Origin: Frigoriglobus tundricola
Lineage (GTDB): Bacteria; Planctomycetota; Planctomycetia; Gemmatales; Gemmataceae
Assembly: GCF_013128195.2 (NCBI RefSeq)
Contig: NZ_CP053452.2
Coordinates: 5,332,001 to 5,396,000 of the forward strand
Direction of reading: 5' to 3'
Length of the DNA stretch: 64,000 nt
This document shows positions 17,261 to 26,117 of the stretch, piece after piece. The notes beneath the pieces are model-generated. The model had not been told where the DNA came from. It worked only from the letters and a program-made list of their open reading frames with translations, and did not search any database. A program made the position numbers and the translations under genes. Within the stretch, counting starts at the first letter, position 1; each line of letters opens with the position of its first letter.

Positions 17261-18637
17261 TCACCCTAACAGCAGCGGGCGCGGCAGGAGCCGGTTACCG
17301 AACCAGCGCAACGTCCGGCTGACGTGATCCACGACCGAGAGCGTCTGGCGGCGGCACGTCTCGAACACGGACATCAACACGCCCTGCGCTCGCGCGCCCG
17401 TGACGGTCCGGTTGCCGCCCCACACCTTCCGATTTACCACCGCCGGGCGGATCGCCTGCTCGGCCTTCCAGTTCGTCGGCTCGATCCGCGGGTCGAACAC
17501 GAACGCGAACCACTGCTCGAAGTGGTTCCACAGGTGCCTCGCCAGGGTCGCGTACTCCGGCACCGCCCGCGGTCGCGTCACCAACTCCAGCAGGCGGTCG
17601 TCGAACTGCCCCCGGTGCGCGTCGAGTTGGTCGTCGGTCCACGTCCCCGGCACATACCCGTTCCGCCAGTGGATCGCCTCGGTGAGCAGCGCAATCACCT
17701 GCCGTGGGAACCGCACGGCCCCGCGGGTGGCGCGCTCCAGCAACTCCCGCGCGCGGCGGAGCACGTGGGCCAGGCACTGCTGGTGGATCGCCGCCTCGAA
17801 CCGGTCGTACGAGGCGAACCCGTCGTGGCTCAGGATGCCGGACCAGTCCGCCCCGATCACCCGCTCCAGGACGGCGGCACTGCGTTGGGAGTCGATACCG
17901 TAGGCGGTGGCCCGGTCACCGACCCACGCATGGAGCCAGGCGGGATGCCCTCCGATCCGCCACCCCGTCTCGTCGGCCGCGATCTGCTCGGACGACCGCA
18001 CCTCGTCGAGGATCAGTTGGTAGTCGGGTTCCAGTCGCGACGCTGTGCGGAGGTCGATCTGGGCGCTGGCCCCGCGGGTCAGGGTGATGCCGAACAGGGT
18101 CCGGAACACCGACGCGACCTTGCCGTGCGACAGGCCCATCTGGGTGTGCAGGACCGCGGCCGCGGCCTGGGCGTCAGGGCCGATCTGGCTGGCAGCCGCG
18201 CCAAGGGCGTCGGACGTCTGGAGCGGATGCCGGCCCTGGGTCCGCTTCCCGCACGACTCGCAGTGACCGATGTGGACGCGGAACTTGCGGAGCAGCGGGG
18301 TGCGTGGGATCTCGGTCTGGAACTGCTCCGCCGTGCCGGTCTCGACCAGCCGGCCCCGGCAGTGCGGACAGGAGTCGGGGAGGTGCGCCTCGTGGCACTC
18401 CGCAACCTGATCGTGAGGCGGGGGCGGGCGGCGCCCGTGCTTGCCGTGGGCGTCGCCCGACTTGCGACCGGGTGTCTTCGGGTCGGGCTTGGGCGGACCC
18501 TTGCGGAACGGGGCGGCCTGTCGCTTGCCGGCGCGCACTGCCTCGTCGAGCCGCCGGGTCAACTCGGCGACCTGGGCTTCGAGTTCGGCGACACGCTGGA
18601 GGAGATCCCGACAGCCAGGACACGCGGGTTCGGCCAT
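17261..18637 (-). CDS. IS66-family transposase (TnpC-type)
   Basis: A 458-residue DDE transposase. It has an N-terminal leucine-zipper-like coiled coil (LQRVAELEAQVAELTRRLDE), a Lys/Pro-rich linker, a zinc finger (CPHCRG...CESCGKR), then catalytic Asp in ADETGW, Asp in SHDGFASYD, and Glu in the IS66 hallmark (NWKAEQAIRPAVVNRKVWGG). It appears full length. The accessory tnpA/tnpB genes of classical IS66 elements are absent and I could not find terminal inverted repeats, so this may be a tnpC-only element or a remnant. Confidence 0.9.
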   Translation of the reverse strand: MAEPACPGCRDLLQRVAELEAQVAELTRRLDEAVRAGKRQAAPFRKGPPKPDPKTPGRKSGDAHGKHGRRPPPPHDQVAECHEAHLPDSCPHCRGRLVETGTAEQFQTEIPRTPLLRKFRVHIGHCESCGKRTQGRHPLQTSDALGAAASQIGPDAQAAAAVLHTQMGLSHGKVASVFRTLFGITLTRGASAQIDLRTASRLEPDYQLILDEVRSSEQIAADETGWRIGGHPAWLHAWVGDRATAYGIDSQRSAAVLERVIGADWSGILSHDGFASYDRFEAAIHQQCLAHVLRRARELLERATRGAVRFPRQVIALLTEAIHWRNGYVPGTWTDDQLDAHRGQFDDRLLELVTRPRAVPEYATLARHLWNHFEQWFAFVFDPRIEPTNWKAEQAIRPAVVNRKVWGGNRTVTGARAQGVLMSVFETCRRQTLSVVDHVSRTLRWFGNRLLPRPLLLG

Positions 18638-18694
18638 GACGACATCGTAGTGACCGGGGCGTCGAGCAGTCCGAACGACGCGCTAATCAAGTAC

Positions 18695-18799
18695 GGGACC
18701 GCGGGCGTCCCGCCCGCTTGCTATGCCCACGAAATCGCGCCGGCGTGCCTCGTATCGCGAATTGATCCGCAACGCAGCGGGCGGGACGCCCGCGGTCCC
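18695..18799. repeat. 24-bp perfect inverted repeat (GGGACCGCGGGCG type)
   Basis: Arms 18695-18718 and 18776-18799 are exact complements (outer end GGGACCGCGGGCGTCCCGCC) separated by 57 nt. It lies between the IS66-type gene and the IS1595-type element. The outer GGGACCGCGG matches the start of the palindrome at 36553, suggesting a dispersed family. Confidence 0.8.
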
Positions 18800-18850
18800 A
18801 GGGTTATCGATCAACACGACTTGGTATTAGAGGTAGGGATTCAAAGAGTT

Positions 18851-19902
18851 GGCTCATGAGGCCGTCGGGGTGGACAGGGGCAGGCCCAGTAGTGTGCGGA
18901 CCATGCCCGCAACGCCGACCTTGTTGTATGCCCATTGGAAGACGGCAACGTACTGGTGGAGGTAGTGCTTGCTGATCCCGCGGAACGGTCGCAGGAACGT
19001 GCGGAGGGCCGCCCACAGGCCCTCGAGCGTGTTATCGTGGACCTCGCGGATCCCGTCCCCGTCGTCATCCCGAGCCCACTCCCGTTGGCCCGGGGTGTGG
19101 TTCACCGTGGCATGCCCGCGGCCCTCCGCGGACAGCCGCGCGTACCCCGACCACTCATCCGTGTATACGGTCGCGCCATCATCGGTATGTTCGGTCACGA
19201 ACGCGATCAGGGTCTCCTGGTCCGTTCGTTCGACGACCTCCAGGACGATGGCCCCGGTGTCCCGGCTCACCACCCCGACCACCGGCGGGCGGTCGTTGGC
19301 GAAGTTCCCGTGCCCGCGCCGCTTGTTGGCCCGGCGTCGGGGCGGGTCGTCCGGGTTCGGGTGCCGGACCCCTTTTTTCCCCCGCATTCTGGAACATCTC
19401 GTCCGCTTCGGTCTCCGAGCCGGGGATCGCGCCGACCTGCGTGGCGGCTCCCGCGGCGCGTTCCTGGAACCGGTGCCGCAGATCCAGCAGGTGCATCCGA
19501 TCGCACCCCAGTTCTCGCGCCAGTTGAGCGGTCGGGGTTCCTTGCGCGAACCCGCGGAAGATCAGAACCCACTGGGCCGGGGGCCGACGGGTGCCGTGGA
19601 GCGGGGTTCCGGTGTACGCATTGAACACCCGACCGCAATGGGTGCATCGGTAGTCCAGGACCGGTGCCCGATGCCGGGCCTGAACCCCCATCCCATCGGA
19701 CCGGTGGCACCGCGGGCACGACAGACCGTCGGGGTGCAGCAAATCGACCAGATACCGGTAGCACGCGCCTGGGTCCATCAGGTCCACGATCGGGAAGTCC
19801 ATCTCCCGGCCTCCAAAACCACGGCTACCCAACACCGGCGTACTCTAACGCTCGACCGGGGAATGGGAAAAGACCAGTTCCACCCCGACGGCCTCATGAG
19901 CC
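18851..19902 (-). mobile_element. IS1595-family insertion sequence with intact ends
   Basis: About 1,052 bp bounded by perfect 24-bp terminal inverted repeats (18851-18874 and 19879-19902, ends GGCTCATGAGGCCGTCGGGG). It is flanked by a 7-bp direct repeat AAGAGTT at 18844-18850 and 19903-19909, which looks like the target duplication. It carries one transposase gene, now in two frames. The clean ends and repeat suggest a fairly recent insertion. Confidence 0.85.
18854..19802 (-). pseudogene. IS1595-family transposase, frameshifted at an A6 run
   Basis: The upstream frame starts MDFPIVDLMDPGACYRYLVD, has a zinc ribbon (CPRCHRSDGM...CTHCGRVF) and reaches the catalytic region TEADEMFQNAGEK. The downstream frame continues directly (KGVRHPNPDDPPRRRANKRR) with YTDEWSGYARL, WARDDDGDGIREVHDNTLEG and the C-terminal FLRPFRGISKHYL typical of ISXO2-like transposases. 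The break is at GGGGGAAAAAAGGGG (about 19375-19390). One A fewer, or a +1 shift, joins the two parts. It is probably inactive unless slippage on the A6 run makes full-length protein. Confidence 0.85.
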
Positions 19903-20119
19903 AAGAGTTTATGTGTTCAGGGTTCTGGGGCGTCGTGTGCCGTGGCTCCTGCGTTAGCCAGTCTTAGTAGTTCCGCCCAAATCCAAGGCGGAATCCCGTT
20001 TACGGTGCGAATCTCATCGAATGTCGCAGGTACGGTTCCGATTTTCCGATTTGAGCACGAGATTTGCATTTAACCTACCTGACTGACTCTCGCCCATCCT
20101 TCAGCAAAAGACACGCATC

Positions 20120-20443
20120 ATGAGAACGGCAATCCTGTCTCTGTTCGCGGTCGCCGCTCTGGTCGTTTCGGCCCCGTCGGCCGACGCCCTCCCGCCGCGG
20201 TACATCTCCAACAATAACGGGGCGTTGCCCCAGCCCACCGGCCCGTATTACTACAGCTATTCGGGGGCCCCCATCTACAACCAGAATTACATCTACCCGG
20301 GGTACGCGTACCCGTACTACTATTTCAATGGCACGGTTCCTCCGAACGGGAACTACAACGGCTCGAACGGGCGGGGCGTCATGCACCCCGCGCCCATGTC
20401 CTGGCGCTACGGCGGTTACCGTGACTGGAACGGCCGTCCGTGA
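20120..20443 (+). CDS. Small secreted Tyr/Pro/Gly/Asn-rich protein
   Basis: A 107-residue protein with signal peptide MRTAILSLFAVAALVVSAPS, cleaved near ADA-LPP. The mature ~83 residues are low-complexity and very rich in Tyr, Pro, Asn and Gly (GPYYYSYSGAPIYNQNYIYP). No cysteines. Such small Tyr-rich secreted proteins may be surface or matrix components, but the function is unknown. It is followed by a strong terminator. Confidence 0.7.
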   Translation: MRTAILSLFAVAALVVSAPSADALPPRYISNNNGALPQPTGPYYYSYSGAPIYNQNYIYPGYAYPYYYFNGTVPPNGNYNGSNGRGVMHPAPMSWRYGGYRDWNGRP

Positions 20444-20462
20444 GGACGGTCAGACGTGCGGC

Positions 20463-20505
20463 GCAACGGAGCGGGCCGGGAGCGATTCCCGGCCCGCTCC
20501 GTTGC
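20463..20505 (+). terminator. Hairpin terminator
   Basis: A perfect 19-bp stem (GCAACGGAGCGGGCCGGGA) with GCGAT loop, followed by TCTATT, 20 bp after the Tyr-rich protein gene. Confidence 0.8.
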
Positions 20506-20630
20506 TCTATTCGCGGTAGTTGTTGACCGCGCGCGTCCGGCGGGATAACGGGGCGTTCGCTCCCGATCCTCCATCCGGGTAGTTGCCTCTGGTCCCAGAT
20601 TCGACTCCAACTATTTGAAGGCGTCCGATC

Positions 20631-21224
20631 ATGAGCCAGGTGTCGCGGCGGCGAGCGCTCGGTTGCGTCCCGGCGGCCGTTTGCACGGCTCTGAGTAGTT
20701 CCACGAACTCCGCACATGCGGCCGACAAAGAGGCAGGTAACATCATCTTGCTCGGCCCCTTCCGCATCGACGGCTGGTTCTTGAAAGCACGTGAGACCTC
20801 TCCTCTCGGCGGGCCGTTGCAACCACTCAGCACCCCAAAGTCGGAGGACGTTGTCAAAGTGCTCTCCGGGTGCCAGCTCTATTTACTCGACCGGCGGATC
20901 GGCGCGGACCCGAAGAAAGCGCGCTTCGCTGACTCTGACTCCGTAGAAGTCCTTATGGGGGGCACCATCAGTGGCGAGTGGAAAGACGGAAAAAAGACGT
21001 TCACGCTCTCGGTAGCGACGGCGGAGGCTATCGCAGGAGGCACCTCCTATAAGGAAGGAGTCTTGCCGACCCGCGGGTGGGGCCTCAACATTTCGATCCA
21101 CCTGTGGGGGACCGATGGGCAGGACACCGTGCAGGCTATCTACCATTTCTCGTCCGACAAACCGCGGCTCCGTTACGACATTACCGGAACGATACTTACC
21201 GAACCGGGACCGAAGCCGACGTAA
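20631..21224 (+). CDS. Exported protein of unknown function (Tat-like signal)
   Basis: A 197-residue protein starting MSQVSRRRALGCVPAAVCTALS, with an RRR motif before a hydrophobic stretch, suggesting Tat or Sec export. The mature part is beta-rich (NIILLGPFRIDGWFLKAR, VEVLMGGTISGEWKDGKKTF, YHFSSDKPRLRYDITGTIL). No recognised domain. Codon and base use is less GC-biased than in neighbouring genes, which may mean it was acquired. Confidence 0.6.
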   Translation: MSQVSRRRALGCVPAAVCTALSSSTNSAHAADKEAGNIILLGPFRIDGWFLKARETSPLGGPLQPLSTPKSEDVVKVLSGCQLYLLDRRIGADPKKARFADSDSVEVLMGGTISGEWKDGKKTFTLSVATAEAIAGGTSYKEGVLPTRGWGLNISIHLWGTDGQDTVQAIYHFSSDKPRLRYDITGTILTEPGPKPT

Positions 21225-21698
21225 GTGCAGCAGATGAAGGCAACCACGCCCCGGTCCACAGCGGCCACTTAGGATGGCTGTGGTCCGCGTCATGCTCGGG
21301 CTGTCATCCGTTTTGCCGGCGCCTCAGCGGCGCGATGCCATCTGGCACTGAAAATTCACCTTCCGCCAAGTCCCCATCTTGCCCCGCGCAACAATCCGCG
21401 CAGGGAATCATTTTCGTTTTGCTTCTCACAGTGGAGTGACAAATGGCTGTCACTCCCATCCGGTTCGCGGACGCGAACTGCCCCCTCAACTCCGCACGAG
21501 TGTCGGGAATCCGGCCACCGTGCGGCGCGTGTACGACCGGAGTAGAGGAACTCAGCCCCCACATCGCGCGACTTTCACCGTCGCAAGATAACAGCAACTC
21601 CACACACAAGTTCGCGTCGGGATTTCCACCGTCCGAAATTGCCGCGCTCTAACGTGCAACACGGCCCCAGTGCCGCCCCGATACTCTGGAGTCATCCG
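21225..21698. other. Intergenic region without a supported gene
   Basis: About 470 bp. A minus-strand frame at 21304-21609 exists but has no signal peptide, ribosome binding site or family resemblance. The region must contain the promoter of the extracellular protein gene at 21699. Confidence 0.4.
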
Positions 21699-22748
21699 AT
21701 GCTCGCGTTCGTTGCTCAATTGTTCTTCGGCCGGCAGCGGCGTTCCCTCGCGGCCCCGCGCACCGTCAAGCTCGGGCTGGACGCGTTCGAGGACCGCCTC
21801 GTGCCCTCTAGTGTCACGTTCACCAACGGCGTCCTGTACGTGCAGTCCGATCAGACGACCGACGACTTCGTCCGCATCACCGCCGCCGGCGCGAAGAGCG
21901 ACGGCAGCACGGGCGTTACGCTCCTCACCAACGTCACCGGCACCTGGACGACGCAGACGTTCGGCAGCGCGAGCGCCCCGGTCACCAACATCGCGCTCGA
22001 CCTGAAGGACGGCAACGACGTGGTGGACGTCGCCGCGCTCAAAGCGGCGACGGTGTTCGTCGGCGAGGGCAACGGGAACGACGCCGTGTTCCTGGGCGCC
22101 TCCAAGACCAACGTGCTGCTCACCGGTTCGGGCCGCAACTTCGCGGTGGTGGGCGGCGGCTCCGTGAACGCGGCCGGGGACAACTCGCTGCCCGGCTACT
22201 CGGCCGGGTCCGCGGTGTTCGTCGGCTGGGGCTACCAGTTCACCAACGGTGGCACGGGCATCTACACCACCGGGCGGGTCGGCAACGGCGCCAACAACCT
22301 GATCTTCACGGACACCCCGAAAGGCGAGAACGCGCTCGTGGACATCGACGGAAGCGGCAACAACCTGATCGCGGGGGCGTCGGGGAACACGGCGGTCTAC
22401 ATTCAGGGGAACGGGAACAACTGGGTGCTCACCGGCGGCGGCAACGACTGGGTGGTGATCAACGGCGGCGGGAACAACACCGTGAGCGCCGGTTCCGGGG
22501 CGAACACGGTGAACATTAGCGGCAACGGGAACAACTCCGTCTCGGCCGATGGCACCGGCTCGATTACGGTGGCCGGGACCGGGAAGAACACCGTCCGCGC
22601 CGGGAAGAACGCGAGCACCACCGTTTCGCTGAGCGGGGCCGGCGCCGGCAGCTCGATCTCGGCCTCGCACCTCGCGAGCGTCTTCGTGGACGGCACCCAG
22701 GTTACCGCGTCCGGCACCGTCGATGGCGTGAAAGTGAAACTGGTCTGA
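21699..22748 (+). CDS. Extracellular repetitive protein with planctomycete FEDRLVP motif
   Basis: A 349-residue protein. Near residue 30 it has the motif FEDRLVPSSV, the 'LExRxVP' signature at the start of many large planctomycete extracellular proteins. The rest is a Gly/Asn/Thr-rich repeat array (GNGNDAVFLGA, GSGNNLIAGASGNTAVYIQG, GGNNTVSAGSGANTVNISG) resembling the stacked turns of a beta-helix or RTX-like fold, though without strict GGxGxDxUx nonapeptides. Likely surface or secreted. The start at 21699 is chosen because the motif lies at the expected distance. Confidence 0.75.
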   Translation: MLAFVAQLFFGRQRRSLAAPRTVKLGLDAFEDRLVPSSVTFTNGVLYVQSDQTTDDFVRITAAGAKSDGSTGVTLLTNVTGTWTTQTFGSASAPVTNIALDLKDGNDVVDVAALKAATVFVGEGNGNDAVFLGASKTNVLLTGSGRNFAVVGGGSVNAAGDNSLPGYSAGSAVFVGWGYQFTNGGTGIYTTGRVGNGANNLIFTDTPKGENALVDIDGSGNNLIAGASGNTAVYIQGNGNNWVLTGGGNDWVVINGGGNNTVSAGSGANTVNISGNGNNSVSADGTGSITVAGTGKNTVRAGKNASTTVSLSGAGAGSSISASHLASVFVDGTQVTASGTVDGVKVKLV

Positions 22749-22771
22749 TCGTGATGCAAGGCCGGAAGAAC

Positions 22772-22867
22772 GAAGCAGGAGGCGCCACGGGTGGCACAGA
22801 AGACGCAGATCAAGGAAATGGTATTCTTGTCCGCGTCTTCTGTGCCACCCGTGGCGCCTCCTGCTTC
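22772..22867. repeat. Perfect 35-bp inverted repeat at a convergent gene end
   Basis: Arms 22772-22806 and 22833-22867 (outer GAAGCAGGAGGCGCCACGGG) are exact complements around a 26-nt loop, between the extracellular protein gene and the convergent glycosyltransferase. Likely acts as a two-way terminator or RNA 3'-end barrier. Confidence 0.85.
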
Positions 22868-22904
22868 ACGGCCTGCTTTGTCCGGAGCGGGAAATTTTTA
22901 CGCT

Positions 22905-24221
22905 CTACGAGCCGTCCACCCATCGCTCGAACTGAGTGGCTTTCGCGCCCCAACCTTCCGCCTCGAGCCGCCCGCGTGCGCGAAGTTGATTCTCCGGTGC
23001 CCCGTCTTTGAGGCGCGTGAGTACGGCCCGTGCGAACGCGTCCGGTGTTTCCACCACATCGACGCAGTCCGCCCACTCCGCCGTCGCGGGCAGCTTCCGC
23101 ACCACCACCGGCTTCCCGGTCGCGATGTACTCCTTCAGCTTGAGCGGTTGCATCGCCCGCGTGACGGGCAGGTCGGCATAAGGAGCAACCAGGACCGCCG
23201 CGCGCGCCGCCAGGCTCGGCAGATCCGCGAACGGGACGGGCGGAAGGGTGCGCACGAGCGGCAGGCGGAACAACTCCGGATCGGGGGCGTCCTGCGGGCC
23301 GGCGAAGAGGATGGTGCCGACGGTCATCGCGTTGCCGAGTGCCCTCACGAAGTCGAGGTCCGTGCGGCGATCGACCACGCCCCAGTACACGACGAGCGGG
23401 TCCGTCATCGTGTCGAGGTCGCGAAGCGAGACCGGCGTGCCGGGCGGCACCGGCGCCCGCCAGAAGTCGAGATCGACGCCGTGCGTGAGCAGGTGCGACG
23501 GTTTGCCGAGCTTCGCCAGGTGGGCCTGGAGCGTCGCGCTCACCGCGATCGCGACATCGACTTTGGGGACGAGTTCGGCTTCCATGTCGCGCATGGTGCG
23601 GCCGTCGAGGCCGGGCCACACCGAGAAGTCGTCCACGCAGTAGTAGACCCAGCGCGCCGCGCGCACCCGGCCGACGAGGTCGGCGATCAGGGGGATCGTT
23701 GTCACGATGATCGGTGTTACCCCCGTAACACCCGCGAGCGCGCGTGTGAGGAGCCGACGGTTCAGCCCGCGCCCGAACCGCGACCGGAACGACGGCCACA
23801 TCTTCGGGTTGAGGACAAGGGGCGAGGTGCGGGGGCCCGAAGAACCCACCCCCCAGCCCCCCCTCCCTTCCCCCGGCCCTGTCAGCGGAGCTTCTCGCGG
23901 GCCGGGGGAAGGGAGGGGGGGGAACGCGCGCGAAGCCTCCTCCGATCCTCCAGAAGCCTCGGGGCTCCGCAGGTCTGGCTCCCCTCCCTTCAGGGAGGGG
24001 CTGGGGGTGGGTTCTTCGGGGGTCGGTCTCTTCACCCACTGCCGCAGCTTCCCCATCCCGCGCGTGACGGTGCTCCAGTCCAGCCCCGGCGGGCGCGTGC
24101 CGATGGTGTTCACCCACGTCACCGAGCGGTGCGGGAGCAACTGCGATATGAGGTGCTGACAGCTCGACGGGTGCCGGCCCCAGTCGTCCGAGAACACGAT
24201 CAGCGGGGCCGGGTCAGGCAT
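22905..24221 (-). CDS. GT4-type glycosyltransferase carrying an in-frame repeat insertion
   Basis: A 438-residue protein. The N-terminal half opens PLIVFSDDWGRHPSSCQHL. The C-terminal half shows the GT4 donor-binding region: VYYCVDDFSVWPGL, THGVDLDFWRAPV, VVYWGVVDRRTDLDFV, and LKLKEYIATGKPVVV, which replaces the usual EX7E segment. Residues ~68-129 are encoded by a dispersed repeat copy (PSLKGGEPDLR...GPREAPLTGPGEG) in a Pro-rich linker before the Rossmann fold, and the frame stays open. It is the last gene of a minus-strand glycan operon and overlaps the acyltransferase gene by 8 bp. Confidence 0.85.
   Translation of the reverse strand: MPDPAPLIVFSDDWGRHPSSCQHLISQLLPHRSVTWVNTIGTRPPGLDWSTVTRGMGKLRQWVKRPTPEEPTPSPSLKGGEPDLRSPEASGGSEEASRAFPPLPSPGPREAPLTGPGEGRGGWGVGSSGPRTSPLVLNPKMWPSFRSRFGRGLNRRLLTRALAGVTGVTPIIVTTIPLIADLVGRVRAARWVYYCVDDFSVWPGLDGRTMRDMEAELVPKVDVAIAVSATLQAHLAKLGKPSHLLTHGVDLDFWRAPVPPGTPVSLRDLDTMTDPLVVYWGVVDRRTDLDFVRALGNAMTVGTILFAGPQDAPDPELFRLPLVRTLPPVPFADLPSLAARAAVLVAPYADLPVTRAMQPLKLKEYIATGKPVVVRKLPATAEWADCVDVVETPDAFARAVLTRLKDGAPENQLRARGRLEAEGWGAKATQFERWVDGS
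23836..24020 (-). repeat. Dispersed G-tract palindromic repeat, long copy 5 (inside a gene)
   Basis: Ends CCCGAAGAACCCACCCCC and their complement GGGGGTGGGTTCTTCGGG. It has the family core plus an extra internal hairpin built on GGCCCTGTCAGCGGAGC / GCGGGCC that is missing in intergenic copies. It lies in the glycosyltransferase coding sequence and is translated in frame. Confidence 0.88.
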
Positions 24222-24879
24222 CGTTCGCCTCGGGGGCCGCGGTCGGCTCGAACCGGTTGCGGATCACCTTCGCCGGCACGCCGGCCGCGATCACGTTGGC
24301 GGGTAACGGCTTCGTCACCACCGACCCGGCCGCGACGACGGTCCCCGCGCCCACATCGGCCAGCACGATCGCCCCGGTGCCGATCCACGCCCCAACGCCG
24401 ACCGTCACCATCTTCCGTTCGCCACCTTGTTCGCGGATCGGACGGCCCGGGTCGTCGAAGTAGTGCGTCTTCCCGCCGGAGGGGATCTGCACGTTGGCCG
24501 CGAGCAGCACGTCGCGTTCGAGGTGGACCAGTCCGAGCCCGCACCGCGGGCCGATGTACACGTTCTCGTCGAGAACGGCGCCCGGTTGTGAGAAGAAGGT
24601 GCCGAACTCGACCGTCGCGCTCGGGTGGCACCGCGTCAGCACCCGCTGTAAGAACGCGCGGCGGAGGTACTGCCCCGTGAGGCCGGGCCAGAGCGAGAGT
24701 AACTGCGACCGCGACTCCAGCGCCCGGCCGCGGCCGAGGAGGGCCGCGTTCAGCCAGTACGACACCAGCACCGGCGACACGAGCACCAGTGCCGCGAACC
24801 GCGCGCCGGCCTTCGCGGCGCGCTTCAGGCTGTTCGCTTCGGCCGTCGGCGGTACGTGAATGACGGGCGGTTCGTTCAT
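24214..24879 (-). CDS. Left-handed beta-helix (hexapeptide) acyltransferase
   Basis: A 221-residue protein. The C-terminal two-thirds show isoleucine/valine-patch hexapeptide turns (ATVEFGTFFSQPGAVLDENVYI, VTVGVGAWIGTGAIVLADVGAG, VVAAGSVVTKPLPANVIAAG) ending in the usual GVPAKVIRNR. The His-containing loop GGKTHYFDD is near the active site of WcaF/serine-acetyltransferase-like enzymes. It probably O-acetylates a glycan made by the operon. A GTG four codons upstream is an alternative start. Confidence 0.87.
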   Translation of the reverse strand: MNEPPVIHVPPTAEANSLKRAAKAGARFAALVLVSPVLVSYWLNAALLGRGRALESRSQLLSLWPGLTGQYLRRAFLQRVLTRCHPSATVEFGTFFSQPGAVLDENVYIGPRCGLGLVHLERDVLLAANVQIPSGGKTHYFDDPGRPIREQGGERKMVTVGVGAWIGTGAIVLADVGAGTVVAAGSVVTKPLPANVIAAGVPAKVIRNRFEPTAAPEANDA

Positions 24880-24883
24880 AGGT

Positions 24884-24978
24884 CGAGTCACAAGTCATAA
24901 GTTCGCAGGTCGTAAAGTCAAAAGTCCATACCAATTCCGGTCTTCGGCTTTACGACTTGTGACTTTATGACTTGCGGC
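24884..24978. repeat. Imperfect inverted repeat of CAAGTCATAA / TTATGACTTG type
   Basis: A ~27-bp left arm (CAAGTCATAAGTTCGCAGG...) and its imperfect complement ending GACTTTATGACTTG enclose a 40-nt loop. Related sequence occurs near 38390, 52884-52976, 56425 and 56925. It sits between two genes of the glycan operon. Confidence 0.65.
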
Positions 24979-24992
24979 TGCAATAGTGTTCG

Positions 24993-26117
24993 TCACCTCC
25001 CGGCGAGGCGGGAGTACAGCCGGAAATACTCTTCGACCGTGCGGTCCAACTGGTATCGCTCGACCGCACGTTCCCGGCCGGCGGCGCCGAGGCGGGCCGC
25101 CAGTTCGGGGTTTCGGAATACACGGCTAATGGCATCCGCACAGCCGTTCGCGTCCCCGCGGGGGAAGAGCAGGCCCTCGCGCTCGTGCCGCACGATCTCG
25201 GGGTTCCCGCCGACGTTCGTAACGATGGCCGGCAGCGCGCTCGCCAGCGCTTCCAGGAGCGTGAGCGACGCGGCTTCGCTCAGCGACGTGAGCGCGAAGG
25301 CGTCGGCCGCGCGCATGAGTTCCGGAATGTCGGTGCGGATGCCGAGGAACTTGACCCGCTCCGGCACGCGGAGTTCCCGTGCCAGTGCCTCCAACTCCTC
25401 GCGCAGCGGGCCGTCGCCGACCATCAGCAGGTCGAGGTCGGGTAGAGTTGAGGCCGCCTGGGCGAACCCGCGCAGGAGCGTCGCCTGGTCCTTCACCGGA
25501 TGGTGCCGCGCTACGTGAATGAGGTAGCGTCGGGCGGGCTCCAGGCCCACCTCTCGTTTCGCGAGGGCCTTGTCTGCGGGCGGCCCGTAGCGGTCGATCT
25601 CGATGCCGTTTTCGATGACCTCGATCCGCGCACCGGCGAACCCGTCCGTTCGGGTCAGCCCCTCCGCGCTGAAGCGGCAGCAGGCCGTCACGGCGTCTGC
25701 GAGGCGGTCAAGTACGAGCCGGTTCACCGCGCGCCGCGCCGGTGACACGCGATCCGGGTAGTGGCGCCCGTGTTCGGTGAGGATCACCTTGGGGCGGAAG
25801 CCGCACAGCGGCTTCGCGAGTGCCGTGTAGAAGAAAGGCGTGTACTGGTGGGCGTGAACGACCTCGATGTCGCGCCGGCGGATCGCGGCGGCCAGCTCTC
25901 GGCTCACGCGCCAGTCGCGGCCCGGCTTGCGCCCGAAGCACTCCAGATCGACGCCCTCGGCGATCAGCTCTTCGCCGATGCGGCCGACGGAGTCGAGGCA
26001 GAAGATCGTGGGCTTGATGCGCGGGCCGAGGCGGCGGATCGTTTCGCGGACGAACACCTCCGCCCCGGCCACCTGCATCAGGTGGACGACGAACGCAACC
26101 CGCACCGGGTTCCTCAC
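24993..26117 (-). CDS. GT4 glycosyltransferase
   Basis: A 374-residue retaining glycosyltransferase of GT4 form. The N-terminal acceptor half is VRVAFVVHLMQVAGAEVFVR, with HAHQYTPFFYTALAK and LTEHGRHYPDRVS. The C-terminal donor half has IHVARHHPVKDQATLLRGFA, MVGDGPLREELEAL, and the family motif SEAASLTLLEALASALPAIV (E-x7-E). The GTG start at 26117 overlaps the TGA of the upstream ligase (GTGA). The frame continues far upstream, but that part is a shadow of the ligase gene. Cytoplasmic; adds a sugar during exopolysaccharide or glycan assembly. Confidence 0.92.
   Translation of the reverse strand: MRNPVRVAFVVHLMQVAGAEVFVRETIRRLGPRIKPTIFCLDSVGRIGEELIAEGVDLECFGRKPGRDWRVSRELAAAIRRRDIEVVHAHQYTPFFYTALAKPLCGFRPKVILTEHGRHYPDRVSPARRAVNRLVLDRLADAVTACCRFSAEGLTRTDGFAGARIEVIENGIEIDRYGPPADKALAKREVGLEPARRYLIHVARHHPVKDQATLLRGFAQAASTLPDLDLLMVGDGPLREELEALARELRVPERVKFLGIRTDIPELMRAADAFALTSLSEAASLTLLEALASALPAIVTNVGGNPEIVRHEREGLLFPRGDANGCADAISRVFRNPELAARLGAAGRERAVERYQLDRTVEEYFRLYSRLAGR

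Noticed and set aside
17158..18694. Terminal inverted repeats of the IS66-type element
   Set aside because: Only weak AGTAACCCCGG/AGTGACCGGGG similarity was found on the two sides, too poor to set the ends.
17324..18859. Long plus-strand frame opposite the IS66-type transposase
   Set aside because: Antisense shadow; no domain and no ribosome binding site.
21304..21609. Possible small minus-strand gene
   Set aside because: No signal peptide, family motif or ribosome binding site; other frames of similar length overlap it.
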